Assembly (NCBI RefSeq): GCF_002095385.1
Contig: NZ_MIPP01000001.1
Location: 1 to 64,000, forward strand
DNA length: 64,000 nucleotides
DNA from: Pantoea eucrina
GTDB lineage: Bacteria; Pseudomonadota; Gammaproteobacteria; Enterobacterales; Enterobacteriaceae
Direction: 5' to 3'
Part shown: positions 17,639-27,183 of the stretch, piece after piece
Numbering within the stretch: position 1 is the first letter of the stretch
Layout: each line of letters starts with the position of its first letter
The notes under the pieces: model-generated
The model's database searches: none
The model's input: the letters and a program-made list of their open reading frames with translations, nothing else
What the model was told of the DNA's origin: nothing
Made by a program: the position numbers and the translations under genes

Positions 17639-19075
17639 TTACTGTTCGTTTTCGTCGGTATAGCGTTTCGCTTTATAGGTCGGATGCATCAGGTTCTGGA
17701 CGGAGAAAATATCATCCAGCTCCGCTTCGGTCAGCAGGCCGCGTTCCAGCACCACTTCACGTACGCTTTTGCCGGTTTCAGCACAGACTTTACCCACAAT
17801 ATCGCCGTTGTGGTGGCCGATATAGGGGTTGAGATAGGTGACAATACCGATAGAGTTGAATACGTAGGCTTCGCAGACCGCTTTGTTCGCCGTGATGCCA
17901 TTAACGCATTTTTCCAGCAGGTTATAGCAGGCGTTGGTCAGAATGCTGACGGATTCAAACAGCGCCTGGCCAATCACCGGTTCCATTACGTTAAGCTGCA
18001 GCTGACCCGCCTCAGACGCCATGGTCACCGTGGTATCGTTGCCGATAACCTTAAAACAGACCTGATTCACCACTTCCGGCACCACCGGATTGACTTTGGC
18101 TGGCATGATCGAGGAGCCCGCCTGCAGTTCCGGCAGGTTGATTTCGTTCAGGCCGGCGCGCGGACCGGAAGAGAGCAGACGCAGGTCGTTGCAGATTTTT
18201 GACAACTTCACCGCCAGACGCTTCAGCGCTGAATGCACCATCACGTAGGCGCCGCAGTCGGACGTTGCTTCAATCAGATCTTCCGCCGGCACCACCGGCA
18301 AATTACTGACTTCTGCCAGGCGCTGCACGGCCAGCTGCTGATAGCCATCCGGCGTATTAAGGCGCGTACCGATTGCGGTTGCGCCAAGGTTCACTTCCAG
18401 CAACAGCTCGGCGGTGCGCAGAATATTGCGGGTCTCTTCATTCAGCAGCACGTTAAACGCGTGGAACTCCTGGCCCAGCGACATCGGCACCGCATCCTGC
18501 AGCTGGGTGCGGCCCATCTTCAGAATGTTTTCAAACTCCACGGCTTTGCGCTGGAAGCCTTCGCTCAGCTGGGCAATCGCATCCAGCAGCTTGAGAATAG
18601 AGGCGTAAACCGCAATCCGGAAGCCGGTCGGGTAGGCATCATTGGTTGACTGGCATTTGTTAACGTGGTCGTTGGGGTTGAGATACTGATACTCACCTTT
18701 CTGGTGACCCATCAGCTCCAGGCCGATGTTTGCCAGCACTTCGTTGGTATTCATGTTCACCGAGGTGCCGGCGCCGCCCTGGTAAACATCTACCGGGAAC
18801 TGATCCATGCATTTGCCGTTGTTCAGCACCTCATCGCAGGCCTGAATAATGGTATTCGCAATGTTGCGCGGGATCGTCTGCAGCTCTTTGTTAGCCAGCG
18901 CGGCTGCTTTTTTAACCATCACCATGCCGCGGACAAATTCAGGAATGTCGCTGATTTTACTGCTACTGATATAGAAATTTTCAATCGCACGCAGAGTATG
19001 AACACCGTAGTAAGCATCCGCCGGCACTTCGCGCATGCCTAACAGGTCTTCTTCGATACGAATGTTGTTCGCCAT
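17639..19075 (-). CDS. aspA: Aspartate ammonia-lyase (aspartase)
   Basis: Converts L-aspartate to fumarate and ammonia, feeding fumarate respiration together with DcuA. From the ATG at 19075 ([10 protein letters not shown]) it has 478 residues, identical to the E. coli length. The aspartase/fumarase signature [11 protein letters not shown] is near residues 325-335, with the catalytic-loop serine. Other conserved segments are T-S-V-N-M-N-T-N-E and [11 protein letters not shown]. It is divergent from fxsA and followed by dcuA on the same strand. No frd operon is next to epmA here, unlike in E. coli. Confidence 0.97.
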   Translation of the reverse strand: MANNIRIEEDLLGMREVPADAYYGVHTLRAIENFYISSSKISDIPEFVRGMVMVKKAAALANKELQTIPRNIANTIIQACDEVLNNGKCMDQFPVDVYQGGAGTSVNMNTNEVLANIGLELMGHQKGEYQYLNPNDHVNKCQSTNDAYPTGFRIAVYASILKLLDAIAQLSEGFQRKAVEFENILKMGRTQLQDAVPMSLGQEFHAFNVLLNEETRNILRTAELLLEVNLGATAIGTRLNTPDGYQQLAVQRLAEVSNLPVVPAEDLIEATSDCGAYVMVHSALKRLAVKLSKICNDLRLLSSGPRAGLNEINLPELQAGSSIMPAKVNPVVPEVVNQVCFKVIGNDTTVTMASEAGQLQLNVMEPVIGQALFESVSILTNACYNLLEKCVNGITANKAVCEAYVFNSIGIVTYLNPYIGHHNGDIVGKVCAETGKSVREVVLERGLLTEAELDDIFSVQNLMHPTYKAKRYTDENEQ

Positions 19076-19451
19076 GATTACCTTCTTATTATTGCTGCTC
19101 TGATACCGCCACGCATCCGGCATGGATGGAGAGCGAATAACACGCAGGTGAAGCAATTATATTGTCGTGGAATACCAGTGCCGACATTTTATCCATCTTC
19201 GGGCTGGCGGGCACGATCATATTCTGTCACGGCAGAAATGCTCGTACACAGATCACTTTACGGACATTTGCCCGGCAAGTGGTAATAACGATATGTGATG
19301 TATCTCTCACTTTTATGTCAAAAGGAATTATTTGGCCGGTGCGGTTGAAATCCACCGCGCGGGTGCCCATCTCACTACCTATGATCGTTACGATCGCTCT
19401 GTTTCTGCCGCCTGGCCTGTCGCGAGGCGGCCCAACTCACAGGAGACACCA
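19076..19451. other. aspA-fxsA divergent intergenic region
   Basis: No gene is credible in these 375 bp. They must hold the divergent aspA and fxsA promoters. I do not see a site good enough to call: a TGTGA...TCAC pair at 19294-19310 has an 8-bp spacer, not the 6 bp that CRP needs. AGGAG at 19441-19445 is the fxsA ribosome site. Confidence 0.4.
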
Positions 19452-19904
19452 GTGCGCTGGTTACCGTTTTTACTCTTTTTTGTCCTGGCGTGGATTGAGA
19501 TCACGCTGTTTATCCAGGTGGCACATGCGCTGGGCGTGCTGCTGACGATGCTGCTGGTAATTTTTACCTCCTGTATCGGTGTGTCGCTGGTGAAAAATCA
19601 GGGCATGAAAAACTTTATGCTGATGCAGGAGAAGCTTGCGCGTAACGAAAGCCCGGCAGCGGAGATGATTAAAAGCGTCTCGCTGATCATCGCCGGTGTG
19701 CTGCTGCTGCTGCCCGGCTTCTTTACCGACTTTCTCGGCCTGCTGCTGCTGCTGCCGCCGGTGCAAAAGCTCCTGACGCTGAGGCTGATGCCGCATCTGC
19801 GCGTCTGGCGCGGTCCTGGCCAGGGACCCGACAGCGGCGTAACGATGGATGGTGAATTTGAGCGTAAAGATCAGGATCGCATCGGCCACGATAAAGATCG
19901 CTGA
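19452..19904 (+). CDS. fxsA: Membrane protein FxsA (suppressor of F exclusion of phage T7)
   Basis: Small inner-membrane protein of 150 residues (E. coli 158). Overproduction in E. coli relieves F-plasmid exclusion of phage T7; its normal role is unknown. The start is GTG at 19452 (R-W-L-P-F follows) with AGGAG at 19441-19445, matching the E. coli N-terminus. Four hydrophobic segments are visible; the conserved core is K-S-V-S-L-I-I-A-G-V-L-L-L-L-P-G-F-F-T-D. The hydrophilic tail is rich in Asp, Lys and Arg. It lies upstream of groS as in E. coli, with the heat-shock promoter between. Confidence 0.93.
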   Translation: MRWLPFLLFFVLAWIEITLFIQVAHALGVLLTMLLVIFTSCIGVSLVKNQGMKNFMLMQEKLARNESPAAEMIKSVSLIIAGVLLLLPGFFTDFLGLLLLLPPVQKLLTLRLMPHLRVWRGPGQGPDSGVTMDGEFERKDQDRIGHDKDR

Positions 19905-19988
19905 GGTAAGCGAGGCGGCGCAAGCCGCCTTATTTGTATTCTTTTTAAGCGTTTGTAGCACAAACAAAAATTTTTTTATTTTTTTCCC

Positions 19989-20016
19989 CTTGAAACTCTC
20001 TTGTCTGCCCCTATCT
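19989..20016 (+). promoter_or_regulatory. Sigma-32 heat-shock promoter of groS-groL
   Basis: CTTGAAA at 19989-19995 and CCCCTATCT at 20008-20016 are separated by 12 bp. They match the sigma-32 consensus (CTTGAAA, CCCCATNT) and the known E. coli groE promoter layout. An AT-rich stretch just upstream (about 19960-19985) could serve as an UP element. Confidence 0.9.
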
Positions 20017-20098
20017 CTTCCTGCACGAGGCCGGAACCCTCAAGCCCGGCGTTCAACCCAAAAATGAATGATTGGACTTCTCAAAGGAGAGCTACCAA

Positions 20099-20392
20099 AT
20101 GAAAATTCGTCCGTTGCACGATCGCGTTATCGTCAAGCGTAAAGAAGTTGAAGCTAAATCAGCAGGCGGTATCGTTCTGACCGGCTCTGCAGCTGGCAAA
20201 TCAACCCGTGGTGAAGTTCTGGCTGTTGGCAATGGCCGCATCCTGGACAACGGCGAGATCAAGCCGCTGGACGTGAAAGTGGGTGATCTGGTGATTTTCA
20301 GCGAAGGCTACGGTGCAAAAACCGAGAAAATCGACAACGAAGAAGTTCTGATCATCTCTGAAAGCGACATCCTGGCGATTGTCGAAGCGTAA
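20099..20392 (+). CDS. groS: Co-chaperonin GroES
   Basis: Ten-kilodalton co-chaperonin of 97 residues that caps the GroEL ring. The start at ATG 20099 ([10 protein letters not shown]) is preceded by AAGGAGA. The mobile loop near residues 17-34 ([12 protein letters not shown]) and the C-terminal I-L-A-I-V-E-A are conserved. It is the first gene of the groSL operon, 46 bp before groL, and follows the sigma-32 promoter. Confidence 0.99.
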   Translation: MKIRPLHDRVIVKRKEVEAKSAGGIVLTGSAAGKSTRGEVLAVGNGRILDNGEIKPLDVKVGDLVIFSEGYGAKTEKIDNEEVLIISESDILAIVEA

Positions 20393-20426
20393 TTTACGCG
20401 TAATTCACTGAACGAAACGAATTTAA

Positions 20427-22088
<1,662 letters not shown>

Positions 22089-22119
22089 TTGTCCCCGACA
22101 GCGTAAGCTATCTGCGAAA

Positions 22120-22148
22120 CCCCCGACCGGAAACGGTCGGGGGTTTTT
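22120..22148 (+). terminator. Terminator of groSL
   Basis: CCCCCGACCG (22120-22129) pairs with CGGTCGGGGG (22134-22143) around a GAAA loop, followed by five T. A strong intrinsic terminator 31 bp after groL. Confidence 0.95.
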
Positions 22149-22286
22149 CTTTTGCTGGCGAACAGGGTATAAGTAGGGACGCGATCTTTCGGCTTTGTGG
22201 GTTCAGGGCAATGAATGTTCAGAAAAAAAGTGCGCTTTTCTGCTACGCTGCCGCCCGACACTGATGATAATAAAATGGGGATTACA

Positions 22287-22634
22287 ATGCGGATTAACCT
22301 CTTGCCCGGACTGGCAGCGGGCATCATGCTGCTGGCGGGTTGCAGCAGCTCAAATCAGCTGAGCGCCGCTGGCGAACGCGTCACGTTTGTCGATGAGCAG
22401 CCAGCAAGTCAATGTCAGCTTCTGGGCAACGTCACCGGCTCACAGAGCAACTGGCTGAGCGGGGCGGGCGGCGAAAATAGCGCGCTGCGCGGTGCTGCCA
22501 ACGATCTGCGCAACCGGGCGGCTGAAATGGGCGGCAACGTTATTTATGGTGCCACCAGCCCGACGCAGAATCTGCTTTCTGCGTTCGCGCCGCTCGACAG
22601 CAAAATGACCGGCCAGGTTTACAAGTGTCCGTAA
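22287..22634 (+). CDS. yjeI: DUF4156 outer-membrane lipoprotein YjeI
   Basis: Predicted lipoprotein of 115 residues (E. coli YjeI 117). The lipobox L-L-A-G-C places the modified Cys near residue 20. The mature part has the DUF4156 pattern F-V-D-E-Q-P-A-S-Q-C and the conserved A-A-N-D-L-R-N-R-A-A-E-M-G-G-N. Two in-frame ATGs (22275 and 22287) are possible; GGGG lies 7 nt before the second, which also gives a better signal peptide, so it is chosen. Position after groL matches E. coli. Function unknown. Confidence 0.88.
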   Translation: MRINLLPGLAAGIMLLAGCSSSNQLSAAGERVTFVDEQPASQCQLLGNVTGSQSNWLSGAGGENSALRGAANDLRNRAAEMGGNVIYGATSPTQNLLSAFAPLDSKMTGQVYKCP

Positions 22635-22649
22635 TAGCAGAGCAGCAAT

Positions 22650-22676
22650 AAAAAAGCCGCGAGAGCGGCTTTTTTT
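22650..22676 (+). terminator. Terminator of yjeI
   Basis: AGCCGC (22655-22660) and GCGGCT (22665-22670) form a stem with a GAGA loop, flanked by A-rich and T6 runs. It can act in both directions but serves yjeI. Confidence 0.88.
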
Positions 22677-22711
22677 ATTTGCAGCGGAATGTGGGGGTTA
22701 CGAGCCGCTGT

Positions 22712-22930
22712 GGTCGCCATTAATGGCGACCCTACATAAGCACGCCGGGTGCGCATCAGTTGCGGCACGTCTGCTTGCAGGGTGCGCATCAGTTGCGGCA
22801 CGTCTGTTTGCAGGGTGCGCATCAGTTGCGGCACGTCTGTTTGCAGGGTGCGCATCAGTTGCGGCACGTCTGTTTGCAGGGTGCGCATCAATTGCGGCAC
22901 GTCTTTGTAGGGTGCGCATTCATGCGCACC
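22712..22930. repeat. Composite palindromic repeat with a 33-bp tandem array
   Basis: The element begins with a perfect 20-nt palindrome at 22712-22731 (arms GGTCGCCATT and AATGGCGACC) that runs into CCCTAC. It ends with GTAGGG running into a second palindrome at 22911-22930 (arms GGTGCGCAT and ATGCGCACC). The two ends are therefore mirror images in layout, like a pair of inverted REP units. Between them are four 33-bp copies starting at 22747, 22780, 22813 and 22846, a degenerate 31-bp copy at 22879 and a partial copy at 22910. Each begins GGGTGCGCATCAGTTGCGGC. The unit is a multiple of three, so frames stay open on both strands, but no ribosome site or gene-like protein is present. No spacers of variable sequence occur, so it is not CRISPR. 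Confidence 0.9.
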
Positions 22931-22942
22931 GGAGAGCGAGCG

Positions 22943-23971
22943 TTACTCCTGACGCAGCTGAAGGTCCAGCGGGGTTTTGCTCGGCTCACCGCCAATCTCA
23001 CGCGCCAGTCTGGGCACCATATAGCCGGAGACCCGGCTGAGCAGCTGACGCATCAGCGTGCGCGCTTCGGCGTCTGAAACAAAGAAGTGGGCAGCGCCCT
23101 GAACTTTGTCGAGTACGTGGAGATAGTAGGGCAGAATGCCGGCATCAAACAGCGCATTACTTAGCTCAGCCAGCGCATCCGCATTATCATTAACGCCGCG
23201 CAGCAGCACGCTCTGATTCAGCAGCGTCACGCCCGATCGCTTCAGCAGCTGCAGACGCGCGCGCAGCGCCTCATCAATCTCCTGCGCGTGATTGATATGG
23301 CTTACCAGCAGCACCTGCAGGCGGGTGTCAGCCAGCAGCTGGCACAGCGTTTCCGTAATGCGCGCCGGGATCACCACCGGCAGCCGGCTGTGAATACGCA
23401 GTCGCTTCAGATGCGGGATCTGCTCCAGCGCCGCAATCAGCCAGGCCAGCTCATGATCTTTAGCCATTAGCGGATCGCCGCCGGAAAGGATAATCTCATC
23501 CAGCTCCGGGTGCGCGGCAATATAGTCGATCGCCGCCTGCCAGTTACGCTTGTTGCCCTGATTATCCTGATAGGGAAAGTGACGACGGAAACAGTAGCGG
23601 CAGTTTACCGCACAGCCCCCTTTAACCAGCAGAAGCGCGCGGTTTTTATACTTGTGCAGCAGGCCCGGCACCACGCTGCTCTGCTCATCGAGCGGATCGG
23701 TAGTGTAGCCCGGCGCATCGGTAAACTCCTGGCGGCTGGTCAGCACCTGCAGCAGCAGAGGGTCACCGGCATCGCCGTGGCGCATGCGCTGAATGAAGGC
23801 GCGCGGCACGCGCAGGGCAAAAAGCTGGCGTGCAGCGTGGCCGGCAGCTAATTCCTGATGATGTTCGAGGCCTAAAAGTTGCAGTAATTCAGCAGGATCG
23901 GTGACAACATCAGCAAGTTGCTGCAACCAATCTTCTCTGACAGGGGAATTTAGGGTTACAATGTGTGCCAT
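22943..23971 (-). CDS. epmB: EF-P-Lys34 2,3-aminomutase EpmB (YjeK)
   Basis: Radical-SAM, PLP-dependent enzyme of 342 residues that turns (S)-alpha-lysine into (R)-beta-lysine for attachment to EF-P by EpmA. The radical-SAM cluster motif C-A-V-N-C-R-Y-C lies at Cys120, Cys124 and Cys127. A SAM-binding L-S-G-G-D-P-L segment follows near residues 162-168. The length matches E. coli (342). It is divergent from efp with 40 bp between start codons, so the modifier and its target share a control region. The gene ends 13 bp after the palindromic repeat. Confidence 0.97.
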   Translation of the reverse strand: MAHIVTLNSPVREDWLQQLADVVTDPAELLQLLGLEHHQELAAGHAARQLFALRVPRAFIQRMRHGDAGDPLLLQVLTSRQEFTDAPGYTTDPLDEQSSVVPGLLHKYKNRALLLVKGGCAVNCRYCFRRHFPYQDNQGNKRNWQAAIDYIAAHPELDEIILSGGDPLMAKDHELAWLIAALEQIPHLKRLRIHSRLPVVIPARITETLCQLLADTRLQVLLVSHINHAQEIDEALRARLQLLKRSGVTLLNQSVLLRGVNDNADALAELSNALFDAGILPYYLHVLDKVQGAAHFFVSDAEARTLMRQLLSRVSGYMVPRLAREIGGEPSKTPLDLQLRQE

Positions 23972-24011
23972 TTTTTTGGCTATTACCAGTTAATATCTAC
24001 AGAGGGCCTTT

Positions 24012-24578
24012 ATGGCGACTTATCTTAGCAACGATTTTCGTTCCGGTCTTAAAATCATGTTCGAAGGCGAACCGTATGCCATCGAATCCAGTGAATTCGT
24101 AAAACCGGGTAAAGGCCAGGCTTTCGCACGCGTTAAAATGCGTCGTCTGCTGACCGGTTCTCGCGTTGAGAAGACCTTCAAATCTACCGACTCTGCCGAA
24201 GGCGCAGACGTTCGTGATATGACGCTGCAGTACTCTTACAACGACGGTGACTTCTTCTACTTTATGCACCCTGAGTCTTTTGAACAGTACCAGGTTGAAG
24301 CCAAAGTACTGGATGACGTGACCAAGTGGCTGCAGGACAACGCAGAGTGTATCGTAACCCTGTGGAACGATAAACCGATTGCCGTTCAGCCGCCAAACTT
24401 CATCGAAGCAGAAATCACTGAAACCGATCCGGGCCTGAAAGGCGATACCGCCGGAACCGGCGGCAAGCCAGCGACCCTGTCGACCGGCGCAGTCATCAAA
24501 GTGCCACTCTTCGTTCAGATTGGCGAAGTGGTGAAAGTTGACACCCGCTCGGGTGAATACGTTTCCCGCGTAAAATAA
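24012..24578 (+). CDS. efp: Elongation factor P
   Basis: Translation factor of 188 residues that relieves ribosome stalling at consecutive prolines. The modified residue Lys34 lies in the loop K-P-G-K-G-Q-A, which is the enterobacterial EpmA/EpmB target. Three beta-barrel domains fit the standard length. The gene has its own terminator and is divergent from epmB, with epmA less than 500 bp downstream. The whole EF-P pathway except the hydroxylase EpmC is within this locus. Confidence 0.99.
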   Translation: MATYLSNDFRSGLKIMFEGEPYAIESSEFVKPGKGQAFARVKMRRLLTGSRVEKTFKSTDSAEGADVRDMTLQYSYNDGDFFYFMHPESFEQYQVEAKVLDDVTKWLQDNAECIVTLWNDKPIAVQPPNFIEAEITETDPGLKGDTAGTGGKPATLSTGAVIKVPLFVQIGEVVKVDTRSGEYVSRVK

Positions 24579-24589
24579 GCACTAAATCA

Positions 24590-24615
24590 GGCGCATCTGT
24601 GATGCGCCTTTTTTT
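24590..24615 (+). terminator. Terminator of efp
   Basis: GGCGCATC (24590-24597) and GATGCGCC (24601-24608) with a 3-nt loop, followed by seven T. Confidence 0.95.
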
Positions 24616-24729
24616 ATGCCCGCGAAACGCGCCGGCGGCGTGAATTTTTCAGGGACTTAGCTACCAGGCTGCAGAAGCGGACTATGCTTTAAAAGCTGTA
24701 CTTTTACTGCAACCAACAAGGATATGGCT

Positions 24730-24864
24730 ATGTTTAAGAAAAGTATTGTCGCAATTTTCTCTGTGCTGGTGCTCTCTTCGGTACTGAGCGGCTGTAACAC
24801 CACGCGCGGCGTCGGTGAAGATGTCGAAGCGGGTGGTCAGGCAATTCAGCGCAGCACCCAGTAA
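24730..24864 (+). CDS. ecnB: Entericidin-like small lipoprotein (EcnB type)
   Basis: Forty-four-residue lipoprotein. A short signal peptide runs to the lipobox V-L-S-G-C (Cys near residue 22), followed by [10 protein letters not shown] and ending Q-A-I-Q-R-S-T-Q, as in the entericidins. In E. coli ecnA (antidote) and ecnB (bacteriolytic toxin) both lie between efp and epmA-side genes; here only one copy is present. AAGGAT at 24718-24723 sits 7 nt before the ATG at 24730, so this start is preferred over the ATG two codons upstream. A palindromic terminator follows. Whether it is toxic without a separate EcnA is uncertain. Confidence 0.88.
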   Translation: MFKKSIVAIFSVLVLSSVLSGCNTTRGVGEDVEAGGQAIQRSTQ

Positions 24865-24871
24865 AATCTGC

Positions 24872-24903
24872 CGGTGCGAAAGCTTTCGCACCGCTCTTCT
24901 TTT
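24872..24903 (+). terminator. Terminator of ecnB
   Basis: A perfect 22-nt palindrome (arms CGGTGCGAAAG 24872-24882 and CTTTCGCACCG 24883-24893) is followed by a pyrimidine-rich tail with TTTT. Confidence 0.75.
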
Positions 24904-25000
24904 CCTCTGATCTGCCAGCTTCTCTTCCGCTACGCCTCGTTGTTTGCTGCTTCTGTTCCGGGTAGACTTCCACCCCTTATTTGTATGAGGAGTCATCACC

Positions 25001-25978
25001 ATGAGCGAAACGGCAAGCTGGCAGCCGAGCGCACCCATTGCCAATTTGTTGAAACGCGCCGCGATTCTGGCGGAAATCAGGCGTTTCTTTGCCGATCGCG
25101 GCGTGCTGGAAGTGGATACCCCGGCGATGAGCCAGGCCACCATTACCGATATCCATCTGGTGCCGTTTCAGACGCGTTTTGTCGGACCCGGCGCCAGCGA
25201 AGGCCGCGATCTCTGGCTGATGACCAGCCCGGAATACCATATGAAACGGCTGCTGGCCGCTGGCAGCGGGCCGATCTACCAGATGGGTCGCTGCTTCCGT
25301 AATGAAGAGGCGGGGCGTCATCACAATCCTGAATTCACCATGCTGGAGTGGTATCGCCCGCACTACGATATGTATCGCCTGATGAACGAGGTGGACGATC
25401 TGCTGCAGCAGGTGCTGGAGTGCGACACTGCAGAATCCCTTTCCTATCAGCAGGCGTTTATCCGTCATCTGGAGATTGATCCGCTCTCTGCGGATAAAAC
25501 GCAGCTGCGCGAAGCCGCGACAAAGCTCGGCGAGGGGGAGCTGGCGCAGCGTGAAGAGGATCGCGATACGCTGCTGCAGCTGCTGTTTATGCTGGGCGTA
25601 GAGCCGAAAATTGGCAACGACAAACCCTGCTTTGTCTATCACTTCCCGGCAAGTCAGGCTGCGCTGGCGGAGATCAGCACGGAAGATCATCGCGTTGCTG
25701 AACGCTTCGAGGTCTATTACAAAGGGGTTGAGCTGGCGAACGGTTTTCGCGAGCTGACCGACAGCCGTGAGCAGCGTCAGCGTTTTGAACAGGATAACCG
25801 TCGTCGTGCGGCGCGCGGGCTGCCGCAGCATCCGATTGACCACTATCTGCTGGATGCCCTGGCGCATGGTATGCCAGCCTGTTCCGGCGTGGCGCTGGGC
25901 GTGGATCGCCTGATTATGCTGGCGCTGAAAGCCAGCGCGCTGAGCGATGTGATCGCGTTTCCGGTCGACAGAAGCTGA
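25001..25978 (+). CDS. epmA: EF-P lysine ligase EpmA (GenX/PoxA/YjeA)
   Basis: Paralogue of the lysyl-tRNA synthetase catalytic domain, 325 residues, that ligates beta-lysine to Lys34 of EF-P. Class II synthetase motifs are visible: motif 1 around V-L-E-V-D-T-P-A-M, motif 2 [16 protein letters not shown] near residues 98-113, and motif 3 G-V-A-L-G-V-D-R-L near 301-309. There is no anticodon-binding domain, as expected. In E. coli the next gene region is frdABCD; here it is degS on the opposite strand, marking a rearrangement. Confidence 0.97.
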   Translation: MSETASWQPSAPIANLLKRAAILAEIRRFFADRGVLEVDTPAMSQATITDIHLVPFQTRFVGPGASEGRDLWLMTSPEYHMKRLLAAGSGPIYQMGRCFRNEEAGRHHNPEFTMLEWYRPHYDMYRLMNEVDDLLQQVLECDTAESLSYQQAFIRHLEIDPLSADKTQLREAATKLGEGELAQREEDRDTLLQLLFMLGVEPKIGNDKPCFVYHFPASQAALAEISTEDHRVAERFEVYYKGVELANGFRELTDSREQRQRFEQDNRRRAARGLPQHPIDHYLLDALAHGMPACSGVALGVDRLIMLALKASALSDVIAFPVDRS

Positions 25979-25994
25979 GAACGTCAGGTTAAGC

Positions 25995-26014
25995 GCGGCG
26001 CCGGCTGGCGCCGC
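25995..26014. terminator. Hairpin between convergent epmA and degS
   Basis: GCGGCGCC (25995-26002) and GGCGCCGC (26007-26014) form an 8-bp stem with a GGCT loop in the 39-bp space between convergent genes. No long U-tract is present. Confidence 0.55.
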
Positions 26015-26017
26015 GGC

Positions 26018-27097
26018 TTACTGGGCGGTGGTGACGGGCGCGGCAGCTTCCGGAAATTCCTGAATCGTAACCGGCAGCGTCATTTTTTGCTCATTGCGCA
26101 GCACCTGCACATCAATCACTGAACCGGGGCGGATCTCCGCCACCTGATCCATCGTCTCCTGCGCGGAGAGCGCAGGCTTGCCATTAACCTGCAGCAGCAC
26201 ATCGTTGGCCTGGATCCCGGCGCTATCGGCCGGACCGCCCGGCGCGACGCTGTTAACAATAATACCCTGTACGCGATCGAGATTGCTGCCCTGGCCGTGC
26301 AGCGGCGGCAGTTCACGTCCGGTAATGCCGATATAGCCGCGGATCACCCGCCCGTCGCGGATCAGCTTATCCATGATTTTGGCCGCCAGCGCGGTAGGAA
26401 TAGCGAAGCCGATGCCTTCCGGTGTTTCTCCGTCGTTGCTTTTATCAAAGGTCAGCGTGTTGATACCCATCAGCTCGCCCAGCGAATTGATCAGCGCGCC
26501 GCCTGAGTTACCCTGATTAATTGAGGCATCGGTCTGGAGAAAATTTTGCCGGCCGGAAGAGCTCAGGCCGACGCGCCCGGTCGCGCTGATAATGCCCTGT
26601 GTGACCGTCTGCCCGAGGTTATAAGGGTTACCAATCGCCATCACGACGTCACCAATGTGCGCCAGCCGCGCAGGGTTAATGGGGATAACCGGCAGGCCTG
26701 AGGCGCTGATTTTGAGCACGGCTAAATCGGTCATGGCGTCGGAGCCCACCAGGGTCGCTTCAAAAAAGCGGCCATCCTGCAGCGCCACGATGATCTGATC
26801 GGCGTTATTGATAACGTGTTTGTTGGTAAGGATGTACCCTTTCGCGTTCATGATCACACCCGAGCCGAGCGTGGTGATACCGCGATTATTGTTACCGTGG
26901 GCGCTGCGGTTGTAGACATTGACTACGGCGGGCACGGCGCGGCGCACCCCCGGATTAAAACTGAAAGGGGTTTCGTCAGCGCTGCTTTCATGATCAAAAG
27001 TGACGTCGCTGCCCATCCGCAGCGCCGGGATCGCAACAAGCAGCAAGCCTGCTACGATCAGGCCCATCACCACTGCACGCAAAAGTTTAAGAAACAT
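26018..27097 (-). CDS. degS: Site-1 stress-sensor protease DegS
   Basis: Inner-membrane-anchored HtrA protease of 359 residues that cuts RseA when misfolded porin C-termini bind its PDZ domain, starting the sigma-E response. One N-terminal membrane anchor (about 5-26) is followed by the trypsin-like domain with His94, Asp124 and Ser198 (G-N-S-G-G-A). One PDZ domain follows (about 250-345). The C-terminus is somewhat longer than in E. coli (355). It lies directly downstream of degQ on the same strand, as in E. coli. Confidence 0.96.
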   Translation of the reverse strand: MFLKLLRAVVMGLIVAGLLLVAIPALRMGSDVTFDHESSADETPFSFNPGVRRAVPAVVNVYNRSAHGNNNRGITTLGSGVIMNAKGYILTNKHVINNADQIIVALQDGRFFEATLVGSDAMTDLAVLKISASGLPVIPINPARLAHIGDVVMAIGNPYNLGQTVTQGIISATGRVGLSSSGRQNFLQTDASINQGNSGGALINSLGELMGINTLTFDKSNDGETPEGIGFAIPTALAAKIMDKLIRDGRVIRGYIGITGRELPPLHGQGSNLDRVQGIIVNSVAPGGPADSAGIQANDVLLQVNGKPALSAQETMDQVAEIRPGSVIDVQVLRNEQKMTLPVTIQEFPEAAAPVTTAQ

Positions 27098-27145
27098 GGT
27101 GTTATTTCAAGCCAGGTGAGATCGCAGGGCAGAATAACATGAGAA

Positions 27146-27173
27146 AGGCGGACACACACCTGCTTGTCCGCCT
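27146..27173 (-). terminator. Hairpin between degQ and degS
   Basis: AGGCGGACA (27146-27154) pairs with TGTCCGCCT (27165-27173). On the - strand it follows degQ and is trailed by a short U-rich stretch. Probably partial termination before degS. Confidence 0.55.
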
Positions 27174-27183
27174 GTCGGGGGGA

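Noticed and set aside
19294-19310. CRP site upstream of aspA (TGTGA...TCAC)
   Set aside because: The spacer is 8 bp and not 6, and the right arm is incomplete.
22747-22909. Possible CRISPR array
   Set aside because: Copies are directly adjacent with no variable spacers and no cas genes are present.
22619-22919. Open frames on both strands with 11-residue repeats across the tandem array
   Set aside because: They arise because the 33-bp unit is a multiple of three. There is no ribosome site and several frames are open at once, so this is a DNA repeat and not a repeat protein.
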